A stretch of 64,000 nucleotides of DNA from Gimesia sp. (lineage in GTDB: Bacteria > Planctomycetota > Planctomycetia > Planctomycetales > Planctomycetaceae): assembly GCF_040219335.1 (NCBI RefSeq), contig NZ_JAVJSQ010000020.1, positions 1 through 64,000 on the forward strand. The letters are read 5' to 3'. The notes beneath the pieces were generated by a model. It ran no database searches, was not told the origin of the DNA, and was given only the letters and a program-made list of their open reading frames with translations. A program made the translations under genes and the position numbers. Shown piece after piece: positions 7,858 to 14,853 of this stretch. Within the stretch, counting starts at the first letter, position 1; each line of letters starts with the position of its first letter.

Positions 7858-8226
7858 GTGTCACACATCGTACAGATTCAAACAGAAATCAGAGATCCGA
7901 CTGCGATTAGTGCTGCCTGCCAGCGACTGAAACTGCCACCGCCTGTCCAGGGAAAGACCCGACTCTTCAGCAGCACGGCGACAGGCTGGGCAGTCCAATT
8001 ACACAACTGGCGGTATCCGGTCGTCTGCGACGTCAAAACGGCCCAGCTGAGCTTTGACAATTTCGAAGGCCGCTGGGGAGATCGCCGGGAGCTGGACCAT
8101 TTTCTCCAGGGGTATGCCGTAGAGAAAGCTAAACTCGAGGCCAGAAAGCAGGGGCACACGGTCCGCGAGCAACCACTGGAAGATGGCTCAATCAAGCTCA
8201 CGGTTCAGGTTGGAGGTGCGGCATGA
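7858..8226 (+). CDS. DUF1257 (Ycf35-like) protein
   Basis: The product begins SHIVQIQTEIRDPTAI and continues with VQLHNWRYPVVCD, matching the DUF1257/Ycf35 family known from plastid and cyanobacterial genomes and from bacterial accessory gene sets. Its biochemical role is not known. The start is GTG at 7858 behind a strong AAAGGAG. The stop overlaps the ATG of the next gene (ATGA), so it is coupled to the DUF2997 gene. DUF1257, DUF2997 and a Ycf46-like ATPase in a row suggest one functional module. Confidence 0.8.
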   Translation: MSHIVQIQTEIRDPTAISAACQRLKLPPPVQGKTRLFSSTATGWAVQLHNWRYPVVCDVKTAQLSFDNFEGRWGDRRELDHFLQGYAVEKAKLEARKQGHTVREQPLEDGSIKLTVQVGGAA

Positions 8227-8417
8227 GCCAAACGATCGAAATCATCATTGCCCCGGACGGTCAGTCCCGCATCGAAACACAGGGTTTCACTGGAACCGGC
8301 TGTCGCACCGCCAGTCGGTTTCTGGAACAGGCCCTAGGAAAAGCAACATCAGAACAACTTAAACCGGAATTCCATCAGCATGCTTCGGAAGATGAACACC
8401 TGCAGGAAGGCCGTTGA
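8223..8417 (+). CDS. DUF2997 protein (64 aa)
   Basis: The short protein starts MSQTIEIIIAPDGQSRIETQGFTG and continues through the segment GCRTASRFLEQALG, the DUF2997 signature. The function of the family is unknown. It commonly accompanies DUF1257, as it does here with a four-base ATGA overlap. A Cys in the G-x-x-C turn is typical of the family. Confidence 0.8.
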   Translation: MSQTIEIIIAPDGQSRIETQGFTGTGCRTASRFLEQALGKATSEQLKPEFHQHASEDEHLQEGR

Positions 8418-8459
8418 ACTGGTTCTTATTTACCGATTCTTTATGACTGGAGACCGCTT

Positions 8460-9947
8460 ATGACACTGAAAACAACATTTAGCGAATATGTCCGTGCCTG
8501 CTTCACCGGCATCTGGATCGAAAGCCACGAACAGCAGGAAGCCCTGGCCGAACTGGCCCAGCTCTGCCGGGAGGAAGCCTGGCAACTGGCCATCTGGGAC
8601 ATCGACCAGGGACTGCAGGGTACCGACGACACGAGTATCGTGGGGAGTACCGATCCCCTGTCCGCCATTAAGGCGATCAACGCGTTTGCCACACCTGACG
8701 GTACCGCGGTCCTGGTGCTGCAGAACTTCCACCGCTTCATCCAGTCCGCCGAAATCGTGCAGGCCCTGGCGCAGCAGATCCTGACCGGCAAACAAAACCG
8801 GACCTTCATTGTGATCCTGGCTCCGGTTGTTTCGCTAACTGCCGAACTGGAAAAACTGTTCGTGGTTCTGGAACATGCCCTCCCGGACCGGGAGCAGCTG
8901 TTGGAAATCGCCCGGGAGATCGCGACCGAGCCGGGTGAACTTCCCGAGGGCCAGGAACTGGAGTCCGTCTTGGATGCGGCCAGCGGGCTCAGTCGGTTTG
9001 AAGCAGAAGGGGCCTTTTCTCTCTCCCTGGTACGGGAGGGACGCATCAGTCCCGTAGCGATCTGGGAACTCAAAACCCAGACTCTCAAAAAATCAGGACT
9101 GTTGACACTGCATCGGGGGAAGGAACGATTCGACAGTCTGGGCGGCCTGGAATCCCTCAAGGAATTCACCCGCTCTGCACTACTCTCACCTCAACGCCAA
9201 AACCAGCACTTGCGACCGCGGGGCGTGCTACTCCTTTCTCCTCCCGGCTGTGGAAAATCTGCCTTCTGCAAAAGCCTGGGAAAAGAAGTTGGCCGCCCGG
9301 TGCTTATGCTGGACGTGGGTGCCCTGCTAGGTTCCCTGGTCGGAGAATCAGAGAAACGAACGCGTCAGGCACTGCAGATTGTCGATGCCATTGCACCGTG
9401 CGTGCTGATGATCGATGAGATTGAAAAAGCATTTGCCGGTGCCGGTAAGTCGGGTCAGACCGACAGCGGCGTTGCGTCCCGCCTGTTCGGCCAGTTTCTG
9501 ACCTGGCTGAATGACCATACTTCGGATGTATTCGTCGTGGCCACCAGCAACGACATCTCCAGACTGCCACCCGAATTCGGCCGTTCGGAACGCTTCGACG
9601 GTCTGTTCTTTGTCGATCTGCCGAGACGGGAACAGAAAGACCGGATCTGGGCTCAGTACATCCATTTGTTTGACCTCGAGCCGAAACAGCCTCGCCCCGA
9701 CGATACTGACTGGACCGGGGCAGAGATCCGCAGCTGCTGTCGACTGGCAGGACTGCTGCAGATTTCTCTGGTCGAGGCCCAGCAGAATGTGGTTCCAGTC
9801 GCGGTCACGGCTGCTGAGTCCATCCATCGTTTGCGTGAATGGGCCAGCGGCCGCTGTCTGGATGCCGATCGTCCGGGCATTTATCATGCACAGGATCTGA
9901 GAAAACCGTCCCGTCGGAACCTAAAACACCTGGCTTCAGTCAACTGA
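8460..9947 (+). CDS. AAA+ ATPase, Ycf46 type
   Basis: The 495-residue protein has the two-part Ycf46 layout: an N-terminal degenerate ATPase-like region (about 1-200, with VLVLQNFHRFI and FIVILAP strands but no Walker A), then an active AAA+ domain with Walker A PPGCGKS at 261-267, Walker B VLMIDEIE at 315-322, a sensor Asn at 364 and an ERFDG arginine-finger region near 377-381. The usual first Gly of the Walker A loop is Ser. The partner and substrate are unknown. In this gene set it could remodel proteins tagged by the Ubl pathway downstream, but that is inference. Start: ATG behind GGAG, 42 bases after the DUF2997 gene. Confidence 0.85.
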   Translation: MTLKTTFSEYVRACFTGIWIESHEQQEALAELAQLCREEAWQLAIWDIDQGLQGTDDTSIVGSTDPLSAIKAINAFATPDGTAVLVLQNFHRFIQSAEIVQALAQQILTGKQNRTFIVILAPVVSLTAELEKLFVVLEHALPDREQLLEIAREIATEPGELPEGQELESVLDAASGLSRFEAEGAFSLSLVREGRISPVAIWELKTQTLKKSGLLTLHRGKERFDSLGGLESLKEFTRSALLSPQRQNQHLRPRGVLLLSPPGCGKSAFCKSLGKEVGRPVLMLDVGALLGSLVGESEKRTRQALQIVDAIAPCVLMIDEIEKAFAGAGKSGQTDSGVASRLFGQFLTWLNDHTSDVFVVATSNDISRLPPEFGRSERFDGLFFVDLPRREQKDRIWAQYIHLFDLEPKQPRPDDTDWTGAEIRSCCRLAGLLQISLVEAQQNVVPVAVTAAESIHRLREWASGRCLDADRPGIYHAQDLRKPSRRNLKHLASVN

Positions 9948-9972
9948 ATCGAATGTCCCGGAAAGGAGCAAT

Positions 9973-10293
9973 ATGCTGAACCAAGCAGATATTACGCTCA
10001 TCATCGCGGCATTGCAGTTCTGGGCAGAAGAAATGGATCCTGAGGACGAACAGTGTTTGAGGATCTATGCTGAGGCTACAGAGGCTGGGCAGGCCTGGAC
10101 AACAGCGGAGATCCAGCAACTGCGATCGCGTCTGAAAACGGCCCACCTTAAGTACGTTGTTTCCAACGAATCGAGAACCGCGTTGCGAGACAGAGAATTA
10201 CACTCCACATTCCAGAGAGCTTTCGAGGCCTGCAACAATCCTACCGATCTGGTCGGCACACTGCTGTTGCCAGAGGCCCCGCCCGAGATCTGA
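9973..10293 (+). CDS. Hypothetical protein (106 aa)
   Basis: This unrecognised soluble, helical, mostly acidic protein has the motifs LIIAALQFWAEEMD and WTTAEIQQLRSRLK. It has a strong AAAGGAG four bases before the ATG and follows the ATPase gene by 25 bases, so it is probably co-transcribed. Its stop at 10293 touches the end of the convergent XRE gene. Confidence 0.7.
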   Translation: MLNQADITLIIAALQFWAEEMDPEDEQCLRIYAEATEAGQAWTTAEIQQLRSRLKTAHLKYVVSNESRTALRDRELHSTFQRAFEACNNPTDLVGTLLLPEAPPEI

Positions 10294-10515
10294 TCAGACC
10301 CCGTCCATCAGCTCAGCCACGCTGATTCCCAGCGTATCGGCAATCCGCTCAATGTTCCGCAGGGCGACGTTCCGTTCGCCCCGCTCAATCCCACCCACGT
10401 AGGTCCGGTCCAGCTCGCAGGCATAGGCAAAATTCTCCTGGGAATAGCCCTGTTCCTTGCGGAGTTCCCGCACCCGTTCGCCGAATCGCTTCAAAATGTC
10501 TTTGCGTTTTGCCAT
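10294..10515 (-). CDS. XRE-family transcriptional regulator
   Basis: A compact HTH_3 domain fills the protein: [19 protein letters not shown] is followed by a recognition helix with [13 protein letters not shown], ending [13 protein letters not shown] chose the ATG at 10515 (73 aa). An upstream GTG at 10581 would add 22 residues of poor character. Neither start has a good ribosome binding site. It is the only minus-strand gene inside the island and is divergent from the gene at 10640, so it probably represses the downstream half of the island and perhaps itself. Confidence 0.85.
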   Translation of the reverse strand: MAKRKDILKRFGERVRELRKEQGYSQENFAYACELDRTYVGGIERGERNVALRNIERIADTLGISVAELMDGV

Positions 10516-10530
10516 GCAGACATTTAACAC

Positions 10531-10560
10531 TTGACAGCGACGATAAAACCACGGACTATA
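10531..10560 (+). promoter_or_regulatory. Possible sigma70 promoter for the second half of the Ubl island
   Basis: A perfect TTGACA at 10531-10536 is followed after 18 bases by ACTATA at 10555-10560 (TATAAG overlaps slightly downstream). It lies between the divergent XRE gene and the plus-strand gene at 10640, where an internal promoter would be expected. The -10 match is moderate. Confidence 0.35.
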
Positions 10561-10639
10561 AGTATCATTCAGGTAGTCCACAATTGACTATGACAGCTGC
10601 GTTTTGGATACAGAACTGCAGCCCAGACAGGAGACAAAT

Positions 10640-11038
10640 ATGGAAAAAGTCACTCTGAGTGCGATCATTTTCCTGGTGATTCTGATCGCCATACTGTTTA
10701 TTGCTCCCGAGGACGAGCCAGGCGTCGGTCCCCAGGGGAGTTCCGTTGAGATCAAACGCCATGCGTCTGACCTGCAGAACGTACACGATGTGAAAATCAC
10801 TCCGGAAGGGGTGTTGCAGATGTCCTACCTTGATGAGACAGGTTTTCTGACCTCTCACCATTTCATCAACCTCAAGTCCGGTAACGTGATTCTCGTGGAA
10901 GACGAAGAATTCACACCAGAGCGGGTCATGCTGACTGACACCCTGCATGGGGGCTTGAAAGTCACGGTGGCCAAGTCATTGAACCTGAACCTGCCCCCGT
11001 CCACAGCGAAAACCCCGCTCAGCCCTCCCCCACGCTGA
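10640..11038 (+). CDS. Hypothetical membrane-anchored protein (132 aa)
   Basis: The protein starts with one strong transmembrane segment (residues 5-21, LSAIIFLVILIAILFIA). A soluble domain of about 100 residues with beta character follows (IKRHASDLQNVHDVKITPEG), and the tail is proline-rich. Topology is probably N-in with the domain outside, by analogy with other signal-anchor proteins. The ATG at 10640 follows GGAGACAAAT; a TTG 36 bases upstream is less likely. I do not recognise the family. Confidence 0.65.
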   Translation: MEKVTLSAIIFLVILIAILFIAPEDEPGVGPQGSSVEIKRHASDLQNVHDVKITPEGVLQMSYLDETGFLTSHHFINLKSGNVILVEDEEFTPERVMLTDTLHGGLKVTVAKSLNLNLPPSTAKTPLSPPPR

Positions 11039-11075
11039 CATTCGATCATTTAAAGAGACTCTGCTTCTCCTGTTG

Positions 11076-11111
11076 ATGCCGTTCAGTCCTTTGGGGCTGG
11101 GCGGCATTTTT
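11076..11111 (+). terminator. Terminator-like hairpin before the 316-aa gene
   Basis: Arms 11076-11086 and 11097-11107 form an 11-bp stem (two G-U pairs) around a ten-base loop, followed by TTTTC. The next gene starts only 29 bases later behind AAAGGAG, so read-through or attenuation must allow expression. Confidence 0.6.
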
Positions 11112-11139
11112 CATTTCCCACTTTCAAAAAAGGAGCATT

Positions 11140-12090
11140 ATGAATCACTCTATTCTCGATGAACCACAGCCTGCCGCCTCCAGCGGCAGACCAGCCGAGC
11201 GACTTCGTACCACGATGGCGGCGGCCCGACTCAGTTTTACCTGGCTGGGCGTACGTAAGTCCCTCACGGCCGTCCAGAAAAACCAGGTCGCGGATTCCTT
11301 CGGTGCCGAGGGGAAATTTCTCTCGGCCGGAAAAAAACTACTGGATACGACGCATCCCGCCTTCAAAGCTGTCACGGCAGTCCGGGGACGGGCGGTCGCC
11401 TATTGGAAAGGAGTTTCGCTGCCTTATCCTGAAGCGGGTATTCGCCTGATCAGACAGTCAGAGATCACTGACTTTGATCAGCGGATGAGCGAATTCCAGG
11501 TGGAACTGGAAACAGCGGTACGCGAACTGGACCGGCATTTCGAAGAGCTCAGGTCGGCCGCCCGCATCCGCCTGGGTGATCTGTATGATCCCGCCGACTA
11601 TCCCCACTCGCTGTCAGGCCTGTTTGCCATCGAGCATGATTTTCCGGCAGTGGAGCCGCCGAACTATCTCAAACAGCTGAACCCGGAAGTCTATGCCCAG
11701 GAATGCCAGCGGGTGCAGCAGCGATTTGATGAGGCCGTGCAACTGGCCGAACAGGCCTTCTTGGAAGAATTGGGACGCCTGGTCGAACATTTGACCGAGC
11801 GTTTGAGTGGTCAATCCGATGGCAAACCCAAGGTGTTCCGCGATACCGCGGTTTCCAACCTGACCGACTTCTTTGAACGCTTTCAGCAACTCAATGTCCG
11901 CTCCAATGCTCAGCTCGACGCACTCGTGGAACGCGCGCAGCAGATTGTGACTGGCGTTGCTCCACAGCAGTTGCGGGATAACGGGAATCTGCGGCAGCAG
12001 GTCGCCTCGCAACTCTCGGGAGTGCAGTCTTCCCTGGAGGGGCTGCTGCTGGATCGCCCCCGCCGCAATATCCTGCGGCGTGCGCAGTGA
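11140..12090 (+). CDS. Hypothetical protein (316 aa), possibly DUF3150-like
   Basis: The product opens with a low-complexity segment. A conserved-looking core follows (FTWLGVRKSLTAVQKNQVAD, then KKLLDTTHPAFKAV and YWKGVSLPY), and then a long helical, probably coiled-coil region (about 110-300) rich in Glu and Gln. The arrangement resembles DUF3150 proteins found in plasmids and phages, often near AAA+ ATPases. I see this as likeness, not proof. A strong AAAAGGAG precedes the ATG. It begins the second transcription block of the island and is followed nine bases later by the next gene. Confidence 0.75.
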   Translation: MNHSILDEPQPAASSGRPAERLRTTMAAARLSFTWLGVRKSLTAVQKNQVADSFGAEGKFLSAGKKLLDTTHPAFKAVTAVRGRAVAYWKGVSLPYPEAGIRLIRQSEITDFDQRMSEFQVELETAVRELDRHFEELRSAARIRLGDLYDPADYPHSLSGLFAIEHDFPAVEPPNYLKQLNPEVYAQECQRVQQRFDEAVQLAEQAFLEELGRLVEHLTERLSGQSDGKPKVFRDTAVSNLTDFFERFQQLNVRSNAQLDALVERAQQIVTGVAPQQLRDNGNLRQQVASQLSGVQSSLEGLLLDRPRRNILRRAQ

Positions 12091-12099
12091 GGTGACCGC

Positions 12100-12345
12100 A
12101 TGGAGCTGCTGATTACCCCGGAAGCAACCATCCGTTGCCTCTATGACGAGACACTGGAACTGACCGCGCTGGGGCAACTACAAATCCAACGGGGCTCCCA
12201 CGTGGAGCCAACGGCAGACGGAAACTGGACGGCTGACCTTAGTCCGGTGAGTGGTCCCTCGCTGGGGCCTTTTCCCCGGAGATCAGAGGCCCTGGCAGCC
12301 GAGGTCGCCTGGCTTGAGCAGCACTGGCTGCTCAAGCACACGTAA
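12100..12345 (+). CDS. Hypothetical protein (81 aa)
   Basis: This unrecognised protein has two parts: a beta-rich first half (ELLITPEATIRCLYDETLEL, IQRGSHVEP, NWTADL) and a helical end (RSEALAAEVAWLEQHWL). The ATG follows GAGGTGA and lies nine bases after the previous stop, so it is probably co-transcribed. Short proteins of this shape are common in plasmid and phage operons. Confidence 0.65.
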   Translation: MELLITPEATIRCLYDETLELTALGQLQIQRGSHVEPTADGNWTADLSPVSGPSLGPFPRRSEALAAEVAWLEQHWLLKHT

Positions 12346-12367
12346 ACCGTACTGCCCTGTGAGCGCG

Positions 12368-12412
12368 GGGTGGTTGTGTAATTTCCCACGACCACCCGCG
12401 TGCGGTGGTCGT
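12368..12412 (+). promoter_or_regulatory. Attenuator-like pair of mutually exclusive hairpins
   Basis: Three arms are present. Arm A (12368-12378) can pair with B (12387-12397) with one G-U pair, and B (12388-12396) can instead pair perfectly with C (12404-12412) as ACGACCACC/GGTGGTCGT. The B-C hairpin is followed by ATTCTCTTTTCTT, like a terminator. A and C compete for B, the layout of a transcription attenuator, placed 26 bases before the next ATG. Confidence 0.5.
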
Positions 12413-12437
12413 ATTCTCTTTTCTTAAGGAGTGAACG

Positions 12438-12659
12438 ATGACTCAACAGGACCTGGACCAGGCGGTGGCCGCAGCCACCGGTGAAGATGTGCGATCCATT
12501 CGGCAGCGGGGCTTCAGCCTCGCCAATCCGTTCAAGGTGAACTTTGATCCCGAGCCAGACCTGCGGCCGCCTCAGTCCGTGGACTGGGATGAGCTCAGTC
12601 TGCAGCAGAATGTAGCGTTGTTTGCCCAACGCTGTGGCCGAGTACCGGGGTTGATTTAG
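12438..12659 (+). CDS. Hypothetical protein (73 aa)
   Basis: This unrecognised small protein contains the segment ATGEDVRSIRQRGFSLANP, resembling small conserved proteins of plasmid-like gene clusters that begin with a D-x-x-x-I-R-x-R-G-F stretch. It ends LFAQRCGRVPGLI. AAGGAG precedes the ATG by six bases. The gene sits directly after the attenuator-like structure and is followed three bases later by a small membrane-protein frame. Confidence 0.65.
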   Translation: MTQQDLDQAVAAATGEDVRSIRQRGFSLANPFKVNFDPEPDLRPPQSVDWDELSLQQNVALFAQRCGRVPGLI

Positions 12660-12662
12660 ACC

Positions 12663-12845
12663 GTGGACTATCATCCTAAAGATACCCGAGAAGCCCAATT
12701 ACTGGAGCACACTCTCCGTTCGATCAGTTTCTGGACTCTGGCCTGTCTGATTGCCGGCTGTTTTCTGGGCTGGCCGCTCTTGCTGGCTTTACCCGTCACG
12801 CTCTGGGGGATGTGGCAGTTTTACTTTCAGACCAACGAAGACTGA
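12663..12845 (+). CDS. Small membrane protein (60 aa)
   Basis: Two closely spaced hydrophobic segments (about 24-36 and 38-52, rich in Leu, Trp and Gly) form a likely hairpin in the membrane. The start would be GTG at 12663, three bases after the previous stop and without its own ribosome binding site, so translation would depend on coupling. No family is recognised. Confidence 0.5.
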   Translation: MDYHPKDTREAQLLEHTLRSISFWTLACLIAGCFLGWPLLLALPVTLWGMWQFYFQTNED

Positions 12846-12884
12846 TCTGGTCATTAACCATCTACTATTTGACAGGGAGTGCCT

Positions 12885-13166
12885 ATGGTTCGAGCCAATC
12901 GTCCCCGGTTTTCGCCCGGCATGATTCTGGCGACACGCAACGCACTGGAACGATTACCACAGCATGAGATGCAGCGCGCCCTGGCCCGTCATCTTGCCGG
13001 TGACTGGGGCGACTGCTGTCCTGCGGATGCGGAAGCCAATGATGCCGCTTTACTGAACGGTGATCGACTGCTGTCGGTTTATCACACGGCGGACCAGATC
13101 AAGTTCTGGATCATCACCGTCGCAGACCGGTCCGCGACCAACATTCTGTTACCCGAAGACTACTGA
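12885..13166 (+). CDS. Plasmid-type conserved hypothetical protein (93 aa)
   Basis: The sequence shows RFSPGMILATRNALERLP, then RHLAGDWGDCCPADAEAND and LLSVYHTADQIKFWIITVAD with the ending ATNILLPEDY. This pattern is familiar from small proteins annotated only as plasmid-related in conjugative plasmids and islands. Function is unknown; it often occurs near ThiF/JAB-type gene sets. The ATG at 12885 follows GGGAG; a GTG two codons upstream is less likely. Confidence 0.75.
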   Translation: MVRANRPRFSPGMILATRNALERLPQHEMQRALARHLAGDWGDCCPADAEANDAALLNGDRLLSVYHTADQIKFWIITVADRSATNILLPEDY

Positions 13167-13220
13167 CCTCTTCACTGACCACAGCGAATGAATTCTTACT
13201 CAAACATCCAGGAGAAAAGT

Positions 13221-13544
13221 ATGCAAATTCTATTTATCAACAATGACGGTTCCGGGTTTGCTGACCAGATTGAAATCAGTGCCGGCCTGAGTGTGGCGGC
13301 GCTGTTTCAGCAGCGACTGCCTCATGGACGTCCACAAGACTACCTGATCCGTGTCAATCGTCAGCCAACGACTGCCAACTACATCCTGCAGGAAGGTGAT
13401 CGTGTTTCGATCACTCCCACGAAGATTGAGGGGGCGGCACGATTGCCCCTGTTACCGCTCGTCTGTTTTCTCTTGTCCCGGTTGAAAGGAGCCCTATGGG
13501 AGCCCGACAACGACTCAACAGTCTCTATTTCTACATTATCGTGA
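13221..13544 (+). CDS. Ubiquitin-like beta-grasp protein (MoaD/ThiS-like), with C-terminal extension
   Basis: Residues 1-70 follow a beta-grasp pattern: strand MQILFINND, strand [17 protein letters not shown] (strand then helix), [17 protein letters not shown] and [14 protein letters not shown]. MoaD, ThiS and prokaryotic Ubls end close to this last strand. Here 35 further residues follow, containing a hydrophobic run ([11 protein letters not shown]), and there is no Gly-Gly. If the mature end is at the EGA/EGAA point, the tail would have to be removed, for which the JAMM protease encoded nearby is the obvious candidate. The ATG at 13221 has AGGAG six bases upstream; an upstream ATG at 13188 lacks one. 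The gene overlaps the next by 49 bases. Confidence 0.75.
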   Translation: MQILFINNDGSGFADQIEISAGLSVAALFQQRLPHGRPQDYLIRVNRQPTTANYILQEGDRVSITPTKIEGAARLPLLPLVCFLLSRLKGALWEPDNDSTVSISTLS

Positions 13545-13687
13545 TCGTCTCAGCGTCGATCGGCGGGGCCACCGATTCATGGCTTGTCTTCTGGATCAGT
13601 GTCGGCGTCATGGCAGCAAGTATGCTGCATGGGGGTGAGATTCGTCCCCACAGTCGATCCAGCAAACCGTTTCGCCGACGTCGCTGA
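13496..13687 (+). CDS. Small membrane protein (63 aa)
   Basis: A strong AAAGGAG precedes the ATG by four bases. The protein has two hydrophobic segments (about 10-24 and 28-43) and a basic tail ([14 protein letters not shown]). It overlaps the end of the Ubl gene in another frame. The function is unknown; it could anchor part of the system at the membrane. Confidence 0.55.
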   Translation: MGARQRLNSLYFYIIVIVSASIGGATDSWLVFWISVGVMAASMLHGGEIRPHSRSSKPFRRRR

Positions 13688-13720
13688 GTCATCACTGTCG
13701 TTTCGAATTTAATTCCATCA

Positions 13721-13752
13721 AAGAGACCACCTGTGAAATCGGGTGGTCTCTT
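13721..13752 (+). terminator. Hairpin before the E2/RING-like gene
   Basis: AAGAGACCACC at 13721-13731 pairs perfectly with GGTGGTCTCTT at 13742-13752 around a ten-base loop, followed by CAGTTT and then AAGGAG for the next gene. The ACCACC/GGTGGT core is shared with the attenuator-like structure at 12368-12412. It may be a weak terminator or an mRNA processing hairpin. Confidence 0.55.
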
Positions 13753-13770
13753 CAGTTTAAGGAGTCTGTT

Positions 13771-14853
13771 ATGCACCAAGATCAGGAGTCGCGGCATTGG
13801 CTCCGCGTGGCTCGGGAGGTCGCGGCACGGTATGTCGTAGTCGCATCCCGGCAGGAACGACTGCCACCGGTTCCACAGGATGCCTGGCTCAGAGTGAATC
13901 GCTGGGAGCGTCTCTATCAGAAAGCCTGTTTGAAACAGTATCCGGTTGCCAGCCAACGCTGTCGTGAAAGGTTCCAGCTGGCACTGACTTCGGCTATCCG
14001 TGAGTGGGCGACTTACCGCGACGGACTGCTGCAAAATCAGGTTACCACGACCGTACCCTCGCTACGCGAGATTGATGCTGAACTCCGTGCACTCTCCTCC
14101 GAGTTTGAAGCAGTGTGGATCGACTGGGATGAACGGGAGATTGTCGTTCAGACGCCGTCCATCATCTTGGAAGGCATCGATCTGGGTTGCTTTGAGATCC
14201 GGCTCCGCTGGAGTGAGCTCGGAGAGCCGCAACCCTTCCGGGTCGTCTCCCTGGCGGAAACCGGAGACGACGATGTCCATCATCCGCACGTGCAGGCGGA
14301 TACCCTTTGTGAGGGGGAAGGTAAGGTCCCCATCAGCAGGGCTCTGGCCGAGGGGCGGATCGGTGATTTCTTTCTGTTGGTCCAGCAGATCCTGCACACG
14401 TACAACTCGGGTTCAGCTTACGTCCCGCTGAGTCGCTGGTACAGTCTCGAGTGTGCCGACTGCGGTGACTCTGTTTCGCGCAATGAGAGTCACACCTGCT
14501 CGATCTGTGAGCAGACCACCTGCGGTTATTGCAGGCGGGGCTGTGCCCGTTGTGGGAACGCCCTCTGTTCCAGTTGCGCTGATCGCTGCGAATCGTGTAA
14601 CGAAATCTTTTGTCGCAGCTGCCTGTCGACCTGTGCTTCCTGCAGTGAATGCTGCTGTCACTCCTGTCTCTGTTCTGAAACCTGTCCTGCCTGTCTCGAA
14701 GAAAGTGAGGAAGATTCCCATGCCCCATCCGAAGACTCATCCACTAACCCATCGCCTGCTGCATCGTCCGCGTCGGAAGCGTCCCCAGCGCAGGAAACGT
14801 CGCCTGTTGAAATTCAGCCCGTATGCCTGGGCCAAGCTGATCTACCTACGTGA
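13771..14853 (+). CDS. E2-like domain fused to a RING/treble-clef-like cysteine array
   Basis: The 360-residue protein has three parts. Residues 1-100 are helical and basic. Residues about 105-225 look like an E2/UBC-type fold: strands EAVWIDWDEREIVVQ, GCFEIRLRW and FRVVSLAE, then HPHV at 171-174, a candidate active-site Cys180 in TLCEGEG, and a final helix GDFFLLVQQILHTYN. This matches the E2 order of HPN motif, catalytic Cys and C-terminal helices. Residues 228-308 hold about a dozen C-x2-C pairs, like consecutive zinc-binding treble clefs or RING fingers. The tail is Ser/Glu/Pro-rich. With the Ubl, JAMM and E1 genes around it, a combined E2/E3 role is plausible but unproven. AAGGAG precedes the ATG; the gene's end overlaps the JAMM gene by 134 bases. 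Confidence 0.7.
   Translation: MHQDQESRHWLRVAREVAARYVVVASRQERLPPVPQDAWLRVNRWERLYQKACLKQYPVASQRCRERFQLALTSAIREWATYRDGLLQNQVTTTVPSLREIDAELRALSSEFEAVWIDWDEREIVVQTPSIILEGIDLGCFEIRLRWSELGEPQPFRVVSLAETGDDDVHHPHVQADTLCEGEGKVPISRALAEGRIGDFFLLVQQILHTYNSGSAYVPLSRWYSLECADCGDSVSRNESHTCSICEQTTCGYCRRGCARCGNALCSSCADRCESCNEIFCRSCLSTCASCSECCCHSCLCSETCPACLEESEEDSHAPSEDSSTNPSPAASSASEASPAQETSPVEIQPVCLGQADLPT

Noticed and set aside
10294..10515. XRE gene as antitoxin of a toxin-antitoxin pair
   Set aside because: The neighbouring 106-aa gene is convergent, not in the same operon, and shows no toxin motif.
14453..14719. Long N-terminal extension of the JAMM protein
   Set aside because: This part is the cysteine-rich gene read in the wrong frame; a good ribosome binding site and ATG lie at 14720.
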